Below the pieces are notes generated by a model. That model did not search any database, was not told where the DNA came from, and was given only the letters and a program-made list of their open reading frames with translations. The position numbers were made by a program, and so were the translations under genes. This document shows positions 1-9,996 of a stretch of 64,000 bases of DNA, piece after piece. The stretch is from Leishmania mexicana MHOM/GT/2001/U1103 (taxonomy: Eukaryota; Euglenozoa; Kinetoplastea; Trypanosomatida; Trypanosomatidae). Within the stretch, counting starts at the first letter, position 1, and every line of letters starts with the position of its first letter. The stretch lies in NCBI RefSeq assembly GCF_000234665.1, contig NC_018329.1, positions 494,489 to 558,488 on the forward strand, given 5' to 3'.

Positions 1-883
1 TGGCGCAGCTGAGAGAGAGAGCAGTGGGAGCAGGGGGAACGGCCGCGGCCGAGGCGGTACTGCTGGTGCGAGCACCACCACCGCCGCCACCACCAGCGCG
101 CCCGGCTAGTGCTTGCAGGCTGCCGGCGTGGTATCCACTATACCCCGCTGCACTGTTCCCGCTCACGCGACCTGACGACTGCCCCGGGCCGTACTCCTCT
201 GCAAAGGTCGAGGTAGCCCCGGCGGTGGCTACCGTTGGCGTCGCCCATTCCTGCGGCGACGCGTTTGCTCCACCATGCGAGCTGAAGAGTCGCCCCTCTC
301 CAGCGCTGACACCGCCGCCACAGGGGACTGTATGAAAAGGGACAAGCGGGGCGCCCCAGTGGTACGCGGAGTTGACGTCCTGCTTCTGCTGCTCTTGTTG
401 CAGCCAGTCGTCAGAAGCCGCAGAAGTCGCCGACGCGTACCCCACGCTGGTGCGAGGGGGTGGTGGAAAGCGCACGCGTGATGCTGACATCGCGAACGGA
501 GCGGGCAGCCCATAAGCGTCATACCCGCCCGCCCGCACATCTATGCCGCTAGCCGTCGCAGCTGCCACAGAGCCGGTGCCTCTGCCAACAGCGGAGAGGC
601 GGCACAGCATGCGCAGGTATTCACGAGGCACACATGCCGGTGCACCAGCAAAGTACGGCATTAGGTCCGGCGGCACGGGCTTGACAGACCTGGTAGTCGT
701 GGAGGCGCCAACGTCATCGAAACCGTCACACACGACGCTGCCCAGCATACCAGACCCTCCCGCTGCCACCGCACCACTAGAAGCGAACGGGAAGACACGA
801 TCGAGAACATAGTACAGCCGCACCTGGCTCGACGTGGCGGTGGCGTAGATGCCGGTATCACCAGGCTGCTTGCTCAGCAGCAT
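1..883 (-). CDS. Unrecognised protein, N-terminal part, cut by the window edge
   Basis: An open frame of 294 codons begins with an ATG at 881-883 and runs off the left edge without a stop, so the C-terminus is missing. The first 35 residues (starting MLLSKQPGDTGIYAT and containing VRLYYVLDRVFPFAS) look like a folded segment. After that the chain is rich in Ala, Gly, Ser and Tyr, with a run of seven glycines near residue 270, so most of what is visible is probably disordered. No domain was recognised. It has the same strand and base composition as its neighbours. The coding strand just upstream (about 905-960) is pyrimidine-rich and an AG lies a few bases before the ATG, which fits a trans-splice acceptor. 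The reality of the gene rests on the long open frame that continues past the window. Confidence 0.7.
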   Translation of the reverse strand, partial: MLLSKQPGDTGIYATATSSQVRLYYVLDRVFPFASSGAVAAGGSGMLGSVVCDGFDDVGASTTTRSVKPVPPDLMPYFAGAPACVPREYLRMLCRLSAVGRGTGSVAAATASGIDVRAGGYDAYGLPAPFAMSASRVRFPPPPRTSVGYASATSAASDDWLQQEQQKQDVNSAYHWGAPLVPFHTVPCGGGVSAGEGRLFSSHGGANASPQEWATPTVATAGATSTFAEEYGPGQSSGRVSGNSAAGYSGYHAGSLQALAGRAGGGGGGGARTSSTASAAAVPPAPTALSLSCA

Positions 884-3233
884 GTCGCTTGGCGCAGCGA
901 GTGGATGGATGGGTGAGAGAAAAGACGAGAGGGAGGAGCGAGGCACGTACACAGCAGTCGACCACCGCGCTCGAGAAGCGGTTGAAAAGGGCAAGGCAAC
1001 TGCACAGGCAAGGCAATACAGCGAGCAGGAGCGATGCGCGAGGGAGGGGAGGGAGGGAGATGCCACACACACAAACACACACGCACCCAAGCCCGCTCAA
1101 AAGGAAAGACGTGTGCGCGCGTGGGCTTATCTCGGCGCTTGGGTCGTTCAAGATGTATGGTATACCGCCTCTCTCTCTGTGCGTCTGGCTGACGATGATG
1201 ATGATGGTGTTTGGTGGCGGTGATGGGAACGGTGGTGGTTTAGGGCGGGAGACGGAAAGATGTGCGGGGAAAGGGAAGGGCATAGTAAGGCGTGTAGAGA
1301 GAGTAGTACTGCAGGGAAGCAGTGCGCTCTCAGCCTTGTGGAGTAATGGCACGCAGAAAAGTGGAGACCGGAGGGAGGGGGGAGGGGGTGGCCGCGCGGT
1401 TCAGCACGCCCTCAGGCCGTGTTGACAAAGTCGCGGTAACTGCGCTCGCAAGCTGCATTGGTCCCTTACCATTACGAGGAGAGTAGCGCTACACTCCACC
1501 AGCACAGACACGGCCTGCGCAGCAACCAGTAAAGATGCATGCACGCCCCATGCGGGCCCCTTTGTTTTCCATCCCGTTTCTCTGTTCAACCGAAATGGTG
1601 GCGCGCTGTGTACGTAAGCAACCTGCTGCCCTCCCGCCTCCCCTCTGTCTGTCTCTCAGATCCCACCCTCCCCCCACCCCGCCATCCGCTCTTCTCCGTT
1701 CGCGCAGGGTGGTACTGCACCTTCCCCACACAGTGAACATACATATCAACGACAGCAGCAAGCAGCAAGCAACACGACGAGCACCACAGTTGGGGCGCGC
1801 AGAGATGGCGAAGAGGGTGATGGGAGGGGCAGCCTTGGGGGGGGGGGGCGAGGAGCCAAAATAAAAAGAAAGGGCTCACAGGCGATAGAAGGGCATGCAG
1901 CAATAGGAGAAAGCCAGGGGCGTTCACACCAGCACGTATACATCCAATACACGGACAGCAACCAGGAACGCCGTAGAGGAGGCGCGGGGCGACGACGACG
2001 ACGAGAACGACAGAAAGTAAGCAAAGAACGCAAGATGCGCATCACTTTACACGCGAGAGATAAGCACGACGCAGCAGTGCACGGCCAAACGTTACTCGGA
2101 CCTGCGCAGTCGGTTCCCATCGACCGGTCAACCCAACGCCACACGCCACCCCCACTCGCCCGTCGGCACACACACACACACATGCACACGCATCTTCAGG
2201 GCCGACCAGTGGTGGGGCGCAACAAGGAGTGTGAAGCCAGAGGGAAGGGAGGAGGAGATGCAGCACAGGAAGCGGCGCAGCACACAGCCGAAGGAGCGAC
2301 GACGCCTTCCCTCCGTATCCACAGGCACCGCAAACACATATATATGTACGATGGTGAAGGTGTACCTTGCACAATCGTTGCGGACGACTGTCCGTCGCTC
2401 TCTCTCCCTCCCCTCCCCCCTCGTCTTCCTTTCCCAGCCCGCACGAGTGAGCTCGTCGGGCCCTCAGCCAAGCGAACAAATGTTTTCCTTGCTCGTCGTT
2501 GCCCTCTCAACTCGTCCGTGTACGCCCCTTTCCGGGGCGATGGCAGTGCGACGTGGTCGGCGGCACGATCGGGAGGGGAGGGGAGGGTTTACTCTCTCGC
2601 TTCTCAAGCGGAAGCGTGATGATTATTCTGCCTGCCCACACACTCTCTCGCTCGCAGATCCATTGTAGCAGGCTCCCCGGCGACCTCATCGCCTCATTTT
2701 TTTCCTCGCCACTTCCGCTGCCCGGCGGCTTCCGAGTAAGTTCCGCTCATCCGACCCCACCCGCCCTTCATGCCTCCAGACGACTGAGACGGGAAGCTGG
2801 CGCGGAAGGGCGGGTGGCGCCGCCCTCTCGTCCGTGCACACAGCACCAGGGCACCGGCACGCCCCTTGTATGCAAACAGACGCGCTCTATGCCGCGCCGG
2901 CGTGGCCCTCGGTGTAAGCGGCCCGGCCGCACACACCACCCCAGAGGTCGGACCGACTGGGACGAATGTGCCGACTCGCGTGATCGCCTGCCTGCAACGC
3001 CCCTCTCGCCTCTCCCCCCATCCCTCCACACGCTGGCGAAGGCACAAGCTCCACGGAGCGCTGAAGCCATGCAGGGCGGGAAGGGCAGACACGGCGAGCA
3101 CATACGAGCGAAAAGCCATGCCGCCTCCCAGTGCGCAGCCAACACCACTGCGACGAGGGAGCGACGAATCATTGCGCATGCAGACACACACACACACATA
3201 CGCCCATCAGGCGCTTTTCGCTTTCTGAGCCCC
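884..3233. other. Intergenic region and presumed 3' UTR of the BSD-domain gene
   Basis: A gene-free stretch of 2.35 kb. It holds one copy of the 326-bp inverted repeat (2717-3042), a CA run near 2168-2182, and several pyrimidine/purine tracts. Open frames here are short or low in complexity, and none resembles a protein. Confidence 0.7.
2717..3042 (+). repeat. 326-bp inverted repeat, left copy
   Basis: Read on the plus strand, this segment is identical, base for base as compared by eye, to the reverse complement of 20713-21038. Identity stops abruptly at both ends. It lies about 190 bp beyond the stop codon of the BSD-domain gene, so it is probably in that gene's 3' UTR. Perfect identity over 326 bp of non-coding DNA points to a recent copy event or ongoing gene conversion. 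Confidence 0.95.
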
Positions 3234-4766
3234 TTACTCGGCGCCTGTGCTCATGCACACCCACGTATCCTCCTCCGTTGCCGCCGAGATCATGTCCCCG
3301 CTGGTGCTGTGCGTGGAAGAGGTGGCCTCGCTACCTTTCTGGTTGTCCGGGGGTGGGGCCGCTGCGGCGGGGGCTAACGGCGTAGCTGACGCTCCGCGGC
3401 CGGCGGAAGACGCGACAGCAGCAGCGCCAGTGGGAGTGGCAGGGGCCGGATCGGTGTCGCGGGCAGCCCTCAGCGCTGTCGCCAAGCTCACCTCCACCTT
3501 TTCCGCAGGAGCTATCGGAGTCGAGGACGGCGCCGGTGTCATGAGCTCTGCTGGCACCTCGATCCCTTTAGCCTCCAACGCACTCGCGAGCTGAGCAACG
3601 CGCCTCCGCTCCTGACGAAGCGCCTCCTGCAGCTCCTGCACCATCGACTCGAGCCCCGCGATCTGCTGCCTCGTGCTGCTGTAGTGCACGAGGTCCTTTG
3701 GGTCCACGTTGGCACCATCCTCGCTGAGCGCATCCGTCCCCTCGCCCTCGGCGCCGCTGCAGCGCGATGCCTCGCCCGCCACAACGCTGTTCAGCGCGTT
3801 GTCGATACCCATCACGAAGCCACTGGCTGCCGTCATCACGCGCTTTGCAAACAGCGGCACAACGGCAAATTCTTCGTCGTCGGTGCTCTGCCGACTCCTA
3901 TCGTTCACCTGCGGCGACGACGACGGCGTTGGAAGGGTCGATGGAGACCCCGGCGATGCCGCCGCCGAGGTGCTCGCAGAAGCCTTTTGGTGGGGGACAG
4001 CACCGCGGCGCGGCGACTCCGACACACGGAGCTGAGTCAAACGGAAAAAGTAGCGGTCGAAAAACTCGTCCTCGCTGATGCGACCGCGCGCTGGTGTCAT
4101 CGCCGAGGAAGGGGAGGAAACCTGTGGCCGCTCGCCAGTTGCGGCAGCCGGCACAGGGCTCCCGCCCCCACCTTCTCCAAGCCTCGCAGTAAAGGACGGG
4201 TCCGTCTCCCACCGCCTCGCGTCCAGTGACGCCCAGACGCTGGAGCGTGGGTTCACCGCGTCGCCCACAAGCGACATGTAGCGCTTCAGCACCACCTCGT
4301 TGTAGTCCAGCAGCCGCTGGCGGGTCTCTTCTATCGGCTCATCGGGGTACTCGACGGTGCGGCGGTTTGGCGTCATGCCAAGCGGCGGAAGGCGCCCCGG
4401 CGTCCCAACAGGAGAGCCACCCTCCGACTTGCTGGTGGTGGTGCCGCCTGCCGCCATGTACTGCTGGCGGCGGAGCGCGTTCGCACTGCTCAGAGGACTT
4501 TCCTTCATCCACGCCGCGAACGCCGCCTTCTCCTCTGGCTGAATGGGCAGCGTGTATGTCGCCTCCGCGTCCTGTAAGCGCCGCAGCAGGCCATTGGGCA
4601 GCGGCATTTCCGCGACCGCCTTCCCAAGAGCCTCGTCGCCGGCGTATACGTCGCCGCGGCCCACGACGTTGGAGGCGATATGCTCGAGATACCCCATAAA
4701 CCCCGCCGACTCGGACTTGAACGCCTCGGCGAAGTCTGAAAAGTCCTGTGAGAGTATCGACCACAT
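3234..4766 (-). CDS. BSD-domain protein with C-terminal coiled coil
   Basis: Encodes 510 residues from an ATG at 4764-4766. The N-terminus (MWSILSQDFSDFAEAF) resembles the amphipathic start of BSDC1-type proteins. A split BSD domain is visible: TYTLPIQPEEKAAFAAWMKE near residues 70-90 matches the first helix, a helical block lies around residues 145-195, and FFDRYFFRL near residues 232-240 is the signature F-[WF]-x-R-Y-F-[FY] helix. Low-complexity Gly/Ser/Pro segments separate the parts. A coiled coil follows around residues 365-405, then a disordered Ala/Thr-rich tail. BSD domains occur in TFIIH p62, synapse-associated proteins and BSDC1; the last two groups fit better here. The function in trypanosomatids is not established. 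The domain call is good, the molecular role open. Confidence 0.8.
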   Translation of the reverse strand: MWSILSQDFSDFAEAFKSESAGFMGYLEHIASNVVGRGDVYAGDEALGKAVAEMPLPNGLLRRLQDAEATYTLPIQPEEKAAFAAWMKESPLSSANALRRQQYMAAGGTTTSKSEGGSPVGTPGRLPPLGMTPNRRTVEYPDEPIEETRQRLLDYNEVVLKRYMSLVGDAVNPRSSVWASLDARRWETDPSFTARLGEGGGGSPVPAAATGERPQVSSPSSAMTPARGRISEDEFFDRYFFRLTQLRVSESPRRGAVPHQKASASTSAAASPGSPSTLPTPSSSPQVNDRSRQSTDDEEFAVVPLFAKRVMTAASGFVMGIDNALNSVVAGEASRCSGAEGEGTDALSEDGANVDPKDLVHYSSTRQQIAGLESMVQELQEALRQERRRVAQLASALEAKGIEVPAELMTPAPSSTPIAPAEKVEVSLATALRAARDTDPAPATPTGAAAVASSAGRGASATPLAPAAAAPPPDNQKGSEATSSTHSTSGDMISAATEEDTWVCMSTGAE

Positions 4767-5912
4767 CGTTGACCGTCGTCGCTTTCTAACTCTTTAGCGG
4801 CTCTGTATGAATAGATGGTGTGTTGCGCCACGGCGGTTGCTCGTCCCTGCCCCTCTCCCTTGACCGTGTGGCTGCTGTCACTCCAGCTTGTGCCGCACAC
4901 CGACAGACGCACGCAATGACGCCAGAGCGCCTTTGCCGAGTGAGCAAAGCAGGTAAGGGCGTCTCTTAAAGCGAGGGCCACCACGTGGGAGAAGACCCGG
5001 CTGCTGCCTCCGCTGCGGCTAAGGGAGGGGGAGGGGGGAGGTGCGGGATGTGTTGGTGGGTAAGAGCCCGTGCGCGGTGGTCGAAATAGAGAAGGGGACA
5101 AAGGAGGGGGGGGGAGATGGATAAGAATATAAATATATATATACACGTATGTGTGTGTGTGTGTGTGGGTGTGTCGGTAGTCAGGTCAGGTCGTCGGTGA
5201 ACGGAGACGGAGACAGGACGAGGTGTATCAGCGGCAACAACGGCTTGAACACAGGGAGGGGGGAGAGACAGACAGAGAAATCAGCTGCGTCATCCGTGTA
5301 GGTGGTATGGATGTGAGTGAGGGCGAAGGACAGGTGAGAGGGAGAGAGGGAGCCATGGCGTGCTGGATAGACAGACGGGCATACATGCACCTACATGTAC
5401 ACGTGCTTGTTACGATACACCCATGCATGCGTGTCGAGTCCATCCCCGAGCATTCTGCTCAGAGCGAGCACGGAAAAAGAAAATGGGAGGAGACAGCACA
5501 CGCAGCGCCTGACCTGATGCACGTGATCCACAAGCGCCGTGGGGGAGAGAAGGAGGGGGCCTCGAACACGTTGCATCGCTCTCCCCCCACCCTCCAACGC
5601 GCACTCACCGAGTCGAGTGGAGGACGCTGTGTAAAGCCCTCGTGCCGCCCGTCCCCCACTCCCCCCTTCCACTCTTACGAGGGTGGAAGCGCACATACGC
5701 ACACACACGCAGAGGGGGAGTAGCGCTCTCCGGCTATTTCTCGATCACCGGATTCTGCCATCTTGTCTGTTATCGAGTCTGACCCCCTCCGTTCGAAAGT
5801 ACGTGCGCCGCTGCCATCACCGCAGCAACAACAGCCATCACATCTGCGGACCGAAACCGTCCACCCCACACACAGACACACACACGCTCCCCACCCAGAG
5901 TAACCCTGGAGG
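4767..5912. other. Intergenic region between the cullin and the BSD-domain gene
   Basis: No credible gene. It contains a TA run near 5127-5143 followed by a GT run near 5150-5168, and purine-rich plus-strand stretches (5020-5120, 5250-5360) that read as pyrimidine tracts on the coding strand. It should include the cullin 3' UTR on the right and the BSD gene 5' UTR on the left. Confidence 0.7.
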
Positions 5913-8900
5913 CTATGCCGAGTAGACGTACGTGCTGTCCTTCCCCCGCACCATGAAGCCGCGCTCAATCATCTTCTCCATCGCCTTCTTCAGCATCGCC
6001 GTTGTCACCGGAAACGGCACCTGCGCTGCTACGGCGCTCGCCAAGTCGGCGCGCGTCATGGTGCGTTGCGCCTTAAGGCAGCTCACGATGGCCACCTCCA
6101 CCAGATGACCGCCGTTGTCGGCGTTGCGACCACCGCGGCTGGGGCCATCGAGGCCGGCAGACGCCGTGGTGCGCATGCGCGTCTGAAAGGGAATGCGCAC
6201 CTTGCTCGTGGCAGACGTGAAGCTCAGGTTCAACTGCAGCAAGTCCGTGGCAGCGAGCGTGCAGCCGGCGGACGCACCCGCGGCGGCGCCGGGCGAGGCG
6301 GACAGCGGTGACGTACATGACGCGGCCGCCTCCTCGACCCTCCCAGCGCACTCGTCGTCCTCGTTGTCGAGGTCTGCAGATTTGCGCGGCGCCCCTCCGC
6401 CGGAAGGCGGCGACGAGGCGGCCTCCTCGCGCAGGACAAGGCGGAATCGTGGATGACACAGTCCTTGCAGCGACCACAGGAACTCCGTGTTGGTCATGCA
6501 CATCCCCACAGCGTCGCACAGTGCCTTGACTGTGATGGAGGTGACACCGCGGTCGTAGAGCGCGTCCAGCAGCATGAGCAACACGCACTGCGTGTACGTG
6601 CCGGTGAGCGTCAGCGCGGAGCTCTGCGGTGTGAGCCGCATGAGCAGGGTCGCGTGGCTCAAGGGGTGCTGCCAGCTGAGGTGGCGGTTCGGGAACCGGC
6701 CGGTGTAGAACTTCTCCACTAGTTGCGTGATGCCCCGCACAGCAGGTGGTACGTAGAAGTTGCTGGGCATCGAAGGGCACTCGGGCCAGTAGCTCTTCGT
6801 CAGGATGAACAGATGCGTATCGAGGCTCTTCGTCTCTGACACGAGTCGACCCACCGCCGCGGTGTCAGCACCTTCCTCGCCGGACGGCTGCTGCTGCTGC
6901 TGCGACCGCTCCTGCTCCTGCACCCACATGTTGTACTGCGTCGTCAGCTCCGTCGACGAGGTCAGATCGGTCAGCATGCCCTCAAACTTGGAGGTGAAGG
7001 AGAGGCCGCAGATGTCGCGCAGGAAGCAAATAAATGTGTTTTCAGCTGTGCTGTTCAGCTTGCGGTGCGCGTTCAGGCAGCGCCTGGCAAAGTCGCGCCA
7101 GTAGGCCGCCTCGAACAGGTCCTTTTTGGGGTGGTAGGAGTAGATGTGCGCGATGCGCCGCAGCACCGACGTAGCTTCCCTCACCTCCGCCGGAAGCGGC
7201 GCGGCGTGATGCAGTGCGGCCGCGCCCATCACGGCGTCGCCCTCCGACGCGTCCTCCACCTCTGCCGGCTCCTCCCGCCCCGACGAAACACCTTCGTCCT
7301 CCTCAGCCCGTGTGAGGTCGGGCGAGGGTGTCCCAACGGGCGGCCGCGACGACGGCGACGTTCCCTCAGCGCGTGGCCGGCGCAGCGGCGACGACGACAC
7401 GTCCTCCTCGTCGTCGTTGTCACTATCTCTGTTCCTCTCTAGCGCCACCGGCGCCGTCGATTTCGAAGAGCCAACCGGCACGTGCCCCACCTCGACCTCC
7501 CTCATAATGGCATCCTGGTAGGCGGCAAGCTGCTCCGAGAAGGCCTGTGGGTAGGCCTCGAGGATTGTCTGCAGGTCCTCGTGCAGCGCCACTTTGAAAT
7601 CCCTCTCGCACTCCGCAAAGCACTTCGCGACAGTGCGGCTGCCTTGCTCCAGCAAACCAAGTAGGTGCCGCACTGCCAGGAACGGGCGCTCGCACGGAGG
7701 CACCAGAGCCGCAGCGGGTGTGCCCTTGGTCGACGAGGGCACCAGCTCCTCCATGATGCGTTGGCCGCAGTCCATCAGATACTCGTGAAATAAATCGGCG
7801 ACAAGCGGAGCGCTGCGCACCCGAGCACTGACGGAGAGCAGCTGCCACCCCAAACGCAGCGAGCGGTACTCCTGCCGCTCCATGAGGGCCACAAAGTCGC
7901 GCTTCAGCACCTCGTTACCCACCGTGCTGATCAACGACCCTTGAATCGCCTCCTCCAGCATCAGCGACGTCCCGGGGTGAAGCAGGGATGCCGACATCGG
8001 CCCGACGTGTTTAAGAACGCCGTCGCAAAACCGGAAAAACACTCTTCCGCTGACGCTCTCAGCCCACAAGCGGTGCGCAACCGCCTCGTAGTGACCTCGC
8101 ACAACGCGCACCACTGCCGGCTCCACTCGCGTTGTGTATTGCTGAGTGGCAAGGGTGAGCTGAGTGAAGAGGCGCAGCAGACGCTGCCGGAGCGGTTTGT
8201 CGAGGGAGGCGAGAGAAGGCGGGCACGCTAGTGCGGCGAGCGGAGTCGCATCCACGCTCGGGAGCGGCAGCGCGGAAGCTACCGACTGCTCCGAGCCCAC
8301 AGGAGAAGCTGCTGCACGCTTGTCCGGCAGCGCCGCCGCATAAGACACGCGCGCATAAGACACGCGCGCAGAGCGGGACGCCGAGAGAAGCGCCGCCGTA
8401 TCAGCCGTCAGCTCCGCCTTTAGTACGGCCACGTATCCCTCTAGCGCTGTGTCACAGAGCTCCGGGTAGCCGCTGAAAACTTCACGAATCTCTTGCGTAG
8501 CGGCAGCGACGAGGGAGCGCGGCATGGCGCTGCCGACTTGCATCGAGCACCACTGGTCTGCGTAGACCCACACAGACGACAGCTCCGCCAGGGCCTGCTG
8601 TAGCCGCTCCCAGTAGGTGACAAGCTGTGCCAGAATCTGAACCACACCCAGCGTCGCGTTCGCCGACATCGCCGTGGCCTCCTCGTCGCTCTCCGTGTCG
8701 CCGTTTGCCATTTCTTGCGGGGTGCCAGCGCCGAGCGGCAGCTGCTGCTGCTGCGCCAACAGCACCTCCACGCAGCGCTGCGCATACGCCCGCGCGGCGG
8801 CTTGCAGCGCCTCCACCAGTGGAGTGCAGAGATCACTGTCCACGAGGGATCGCACACTGCGCAGCACTGCCTCGGGCGAGTAGCTGCAAAAGCGTCGCTG

Positions 8901-8972
8901 CGGTGTCGTGCAGTCATAAGCCATATCAAGGACAGCGTGCAGCATAGCCTTGGCGGCGGCCTCATCGTGCAT
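5913..8972 (-). CDS. Cullin (scaffold of a cullin-RING ubiquitin ligase)
   Basis: Encodes 1019 residues if it starts at the ATG at 8970-8972 (MHDEAAAKAML). An earlier ATG at 9116 lies upstream of a strong splice-acceptor-like site (9084-9085), so the later start was chosen. The second half holds the cullin homology region, including YWPECPSMPSNFYVP and a winged-helix stretch around WSLQGLCHPRFRLVLREE. The C-terminal neddylation domain is clear: AIVSCLKAQRTMT aligns with the family's A-I-V-R-I-M-K motif, so Lys967 is the predicted Nedd8 site, and the chain ends IERGFMVRGKDSTYVYSA, close to the usual ending of cullins. Cullins bind substrate adaptors at the N-terminus and RBX1 at the C-terminus. 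This one exceeds the usual 740-780 residues because of Ser/Pro/Glu-rich inserts (about residues 540-610 and 850-920). The subtype is not assignable by eye. Confidence 0.9.
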   Translation of the reverse strand: MHDEAAAKAMLHAVLDMAYDCTTPQRRFCSYSPEAVLRSVRSLVDSDLCTPLVEALQAAARAYAQRCVEVLLAQQQQLPLGAGTPQEMANGDTESDEEATAMSANATLGVVQILAQLVTYWERLQQALAELSSVWVYADQWCSMQVGSAMPRSLVAAATQEIREVFSGYPELCDTALEGYVAVLKAELTADTAALLSASRSARVSYARVSYAAALPDKRAAASPVGSEQSVASALPLPSVDATPLAALACPPSLASLDKPLRQRLLRLFTQLTLATQQYTTRVEPAVVRVVRGHYEAVAHRLWAESVSGRVFFRFCDGVLKHVGPMSASLLHPGTSLMLEEAIQGSLISTVGNEVLKRDFVALMERQEYRSLRLGWQLLSVSARVRSAPLVADLFHEYLMDCGQRIMEELVPSSTKGTPAAALVPPCERPFLAVRHLLGLLEQGSRTVAKCFAECERDFKVALHEDLQTILEAYPQAFSEQLAAYQDAIMREVEVGHVPVGSSKSTAPVALERNRDSDNDDEEDVSSSPLRRPRAEGTSPSSRPPVGTPSPDLTRAEEDEGVSSGREEPAEVEDASEGDAVMGAAALHHAAPLPAEVREATSVLRRIAHIYSYHPKKDLFEAAYWRDFARRCLNAHRKLNSTAENTFICFLRDICGLSFTSKFEGMLTDLTSSTELTTQYNMWVQEQERSQQQQQPSGEEGADTAAVGRLVSETKSLDTHLFILTKSYWPECPSMPSNFYVPPAVRGITQLVEKFYTGRFPNRHLSWQHPLSHATLLMRLTPQSSALTLTGTYTQCVLLMLLDALYDRGVTSITVKALCDAVGMCMTNTEFLWSLQGLCHPRFRLVLREEAASSPPSGGGAPRKSADLDNEDDECAGRVEEAAASCTSPLSASPGAAAGASAGCTLAATDLLQLNLSFTSATSKVRIPFQTRMRTTASAGLDGPSRGGRNADNGGHLVEVAIVSCLKAQRTMTRADLASAVAAQVPFPVTTAMLKKAMEKMIERGFMVRGKDSTYVYSA

Positions 8973-9996
8973 CTGTATGGATGCACGTGAGGGGTATAAC
9001 GGCGATGGTGGTGACGACGTGGAGTGTGCCTTACCCGGTGCCTGACGCTGCTGCGCCGGCGGCAGCTCGTGCAGCAGCGTCACCTGAAAGGAAGGCAAAG
9101 GGGGACGGGGGAACATCGTCGTCCGGATAACTGAGAAAACCCAAACAGTCACAAGCGCGGTCGATGAACAATCGACTGCCTTACGCGCGCGGAGACGCTC
9201 ACCACACGTGTGTGCGGCTGCGCGTGCCTATGTGTTCGCTGCGTCGAACGTGTCCAGAGAAGCAGAAGTAGGGGAGACGAAGAGAGATGCCACGGAATGG
9301 AAACGGCGGATACACCGACCGACCGAAAGAGCGAGAGAGAGACACGCACACGCACATATGCCATACAGCCACATCAACCCCGGTGATGTCCATGATGGCA
9401 GGCACCTGATACGCGACGAGCCAGACGTGCGCACATGCACCACATACTCCACAGAAGGCGAGGGGGTAAGGGAGTGGGCTCGGGGGCCGATGCGCGACGC
9501 AAAACTAAGATGGTGCACCTTTACTTTGAACAAAAATCGCGCACCCGTTGTCACCTGCCGCGTCGAGCGCCTCTCTATCAGCCGTTTCTGTATGGCTCCT
9601 GCATCGGGGCAGGCTGTCCCCTCTGTGCTTGCCGCATCACGCTTGCTTCTGCAGGTTCTGAGAGAAGGAGCGAGCAACGCACACAGACGCCTGTGCACAC
9701 GCATGCGTGAAACATGACACTCACCACACGCAGGATCACAAGCGCACAGTAGAGCAACAACGGCACACACACACAGTGCCTCAGCGCGTGCAATGGCGAA
9801 AAGGGGGTAAAGAAGTACCAGTGCCTCTTGCTTGCGGCACACAGAGGAGGAGCCGCCTGCGAAGCGGAAGACACGGGGAGCCGCATGTCTTCGCGGCAGA
9901 GAAAAGATGAGGTCTGCCCCGCGCGCGGTGAGAGGCCTCTCAGCCCTTTGAGGCACACATACACACACAAACGCGCGTTCGCCTCCCTCCACTCTC
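8973..9996. other. Intergenic region between the NPL4-like gene and the cullin
   Basis: No gene seen. It includes the likely cullin splice acceptor (9084-9112), dispersed CA runs (9757-9775, 9957-9970), and the presumed 3' UTR of the NPL4-like gene. Confidence 0.7.
9084..9112 (-). promoter_or_regulatory. Candidate spliced-leader acceptor for the cullin mRNA
   Basis: On the coding strand a long pyrimidine tract (TTTGCCTTCCTTTCAG) ends in AG at 9084-9085. The first ATG downstream is at 8972, giving a 5' UTR of about 111 nt. This site decides against the upstream ATG at 9116. Confidence 0.55.

Noticed and set aside
2499..3377. 292-codon plus-strand open frame across the left 326-bp repeat
   Set aside because: No ATG-based fit to a family, Arg/Pro/His-rich throughout, overlaps the repeat and the end of the BSD gene.
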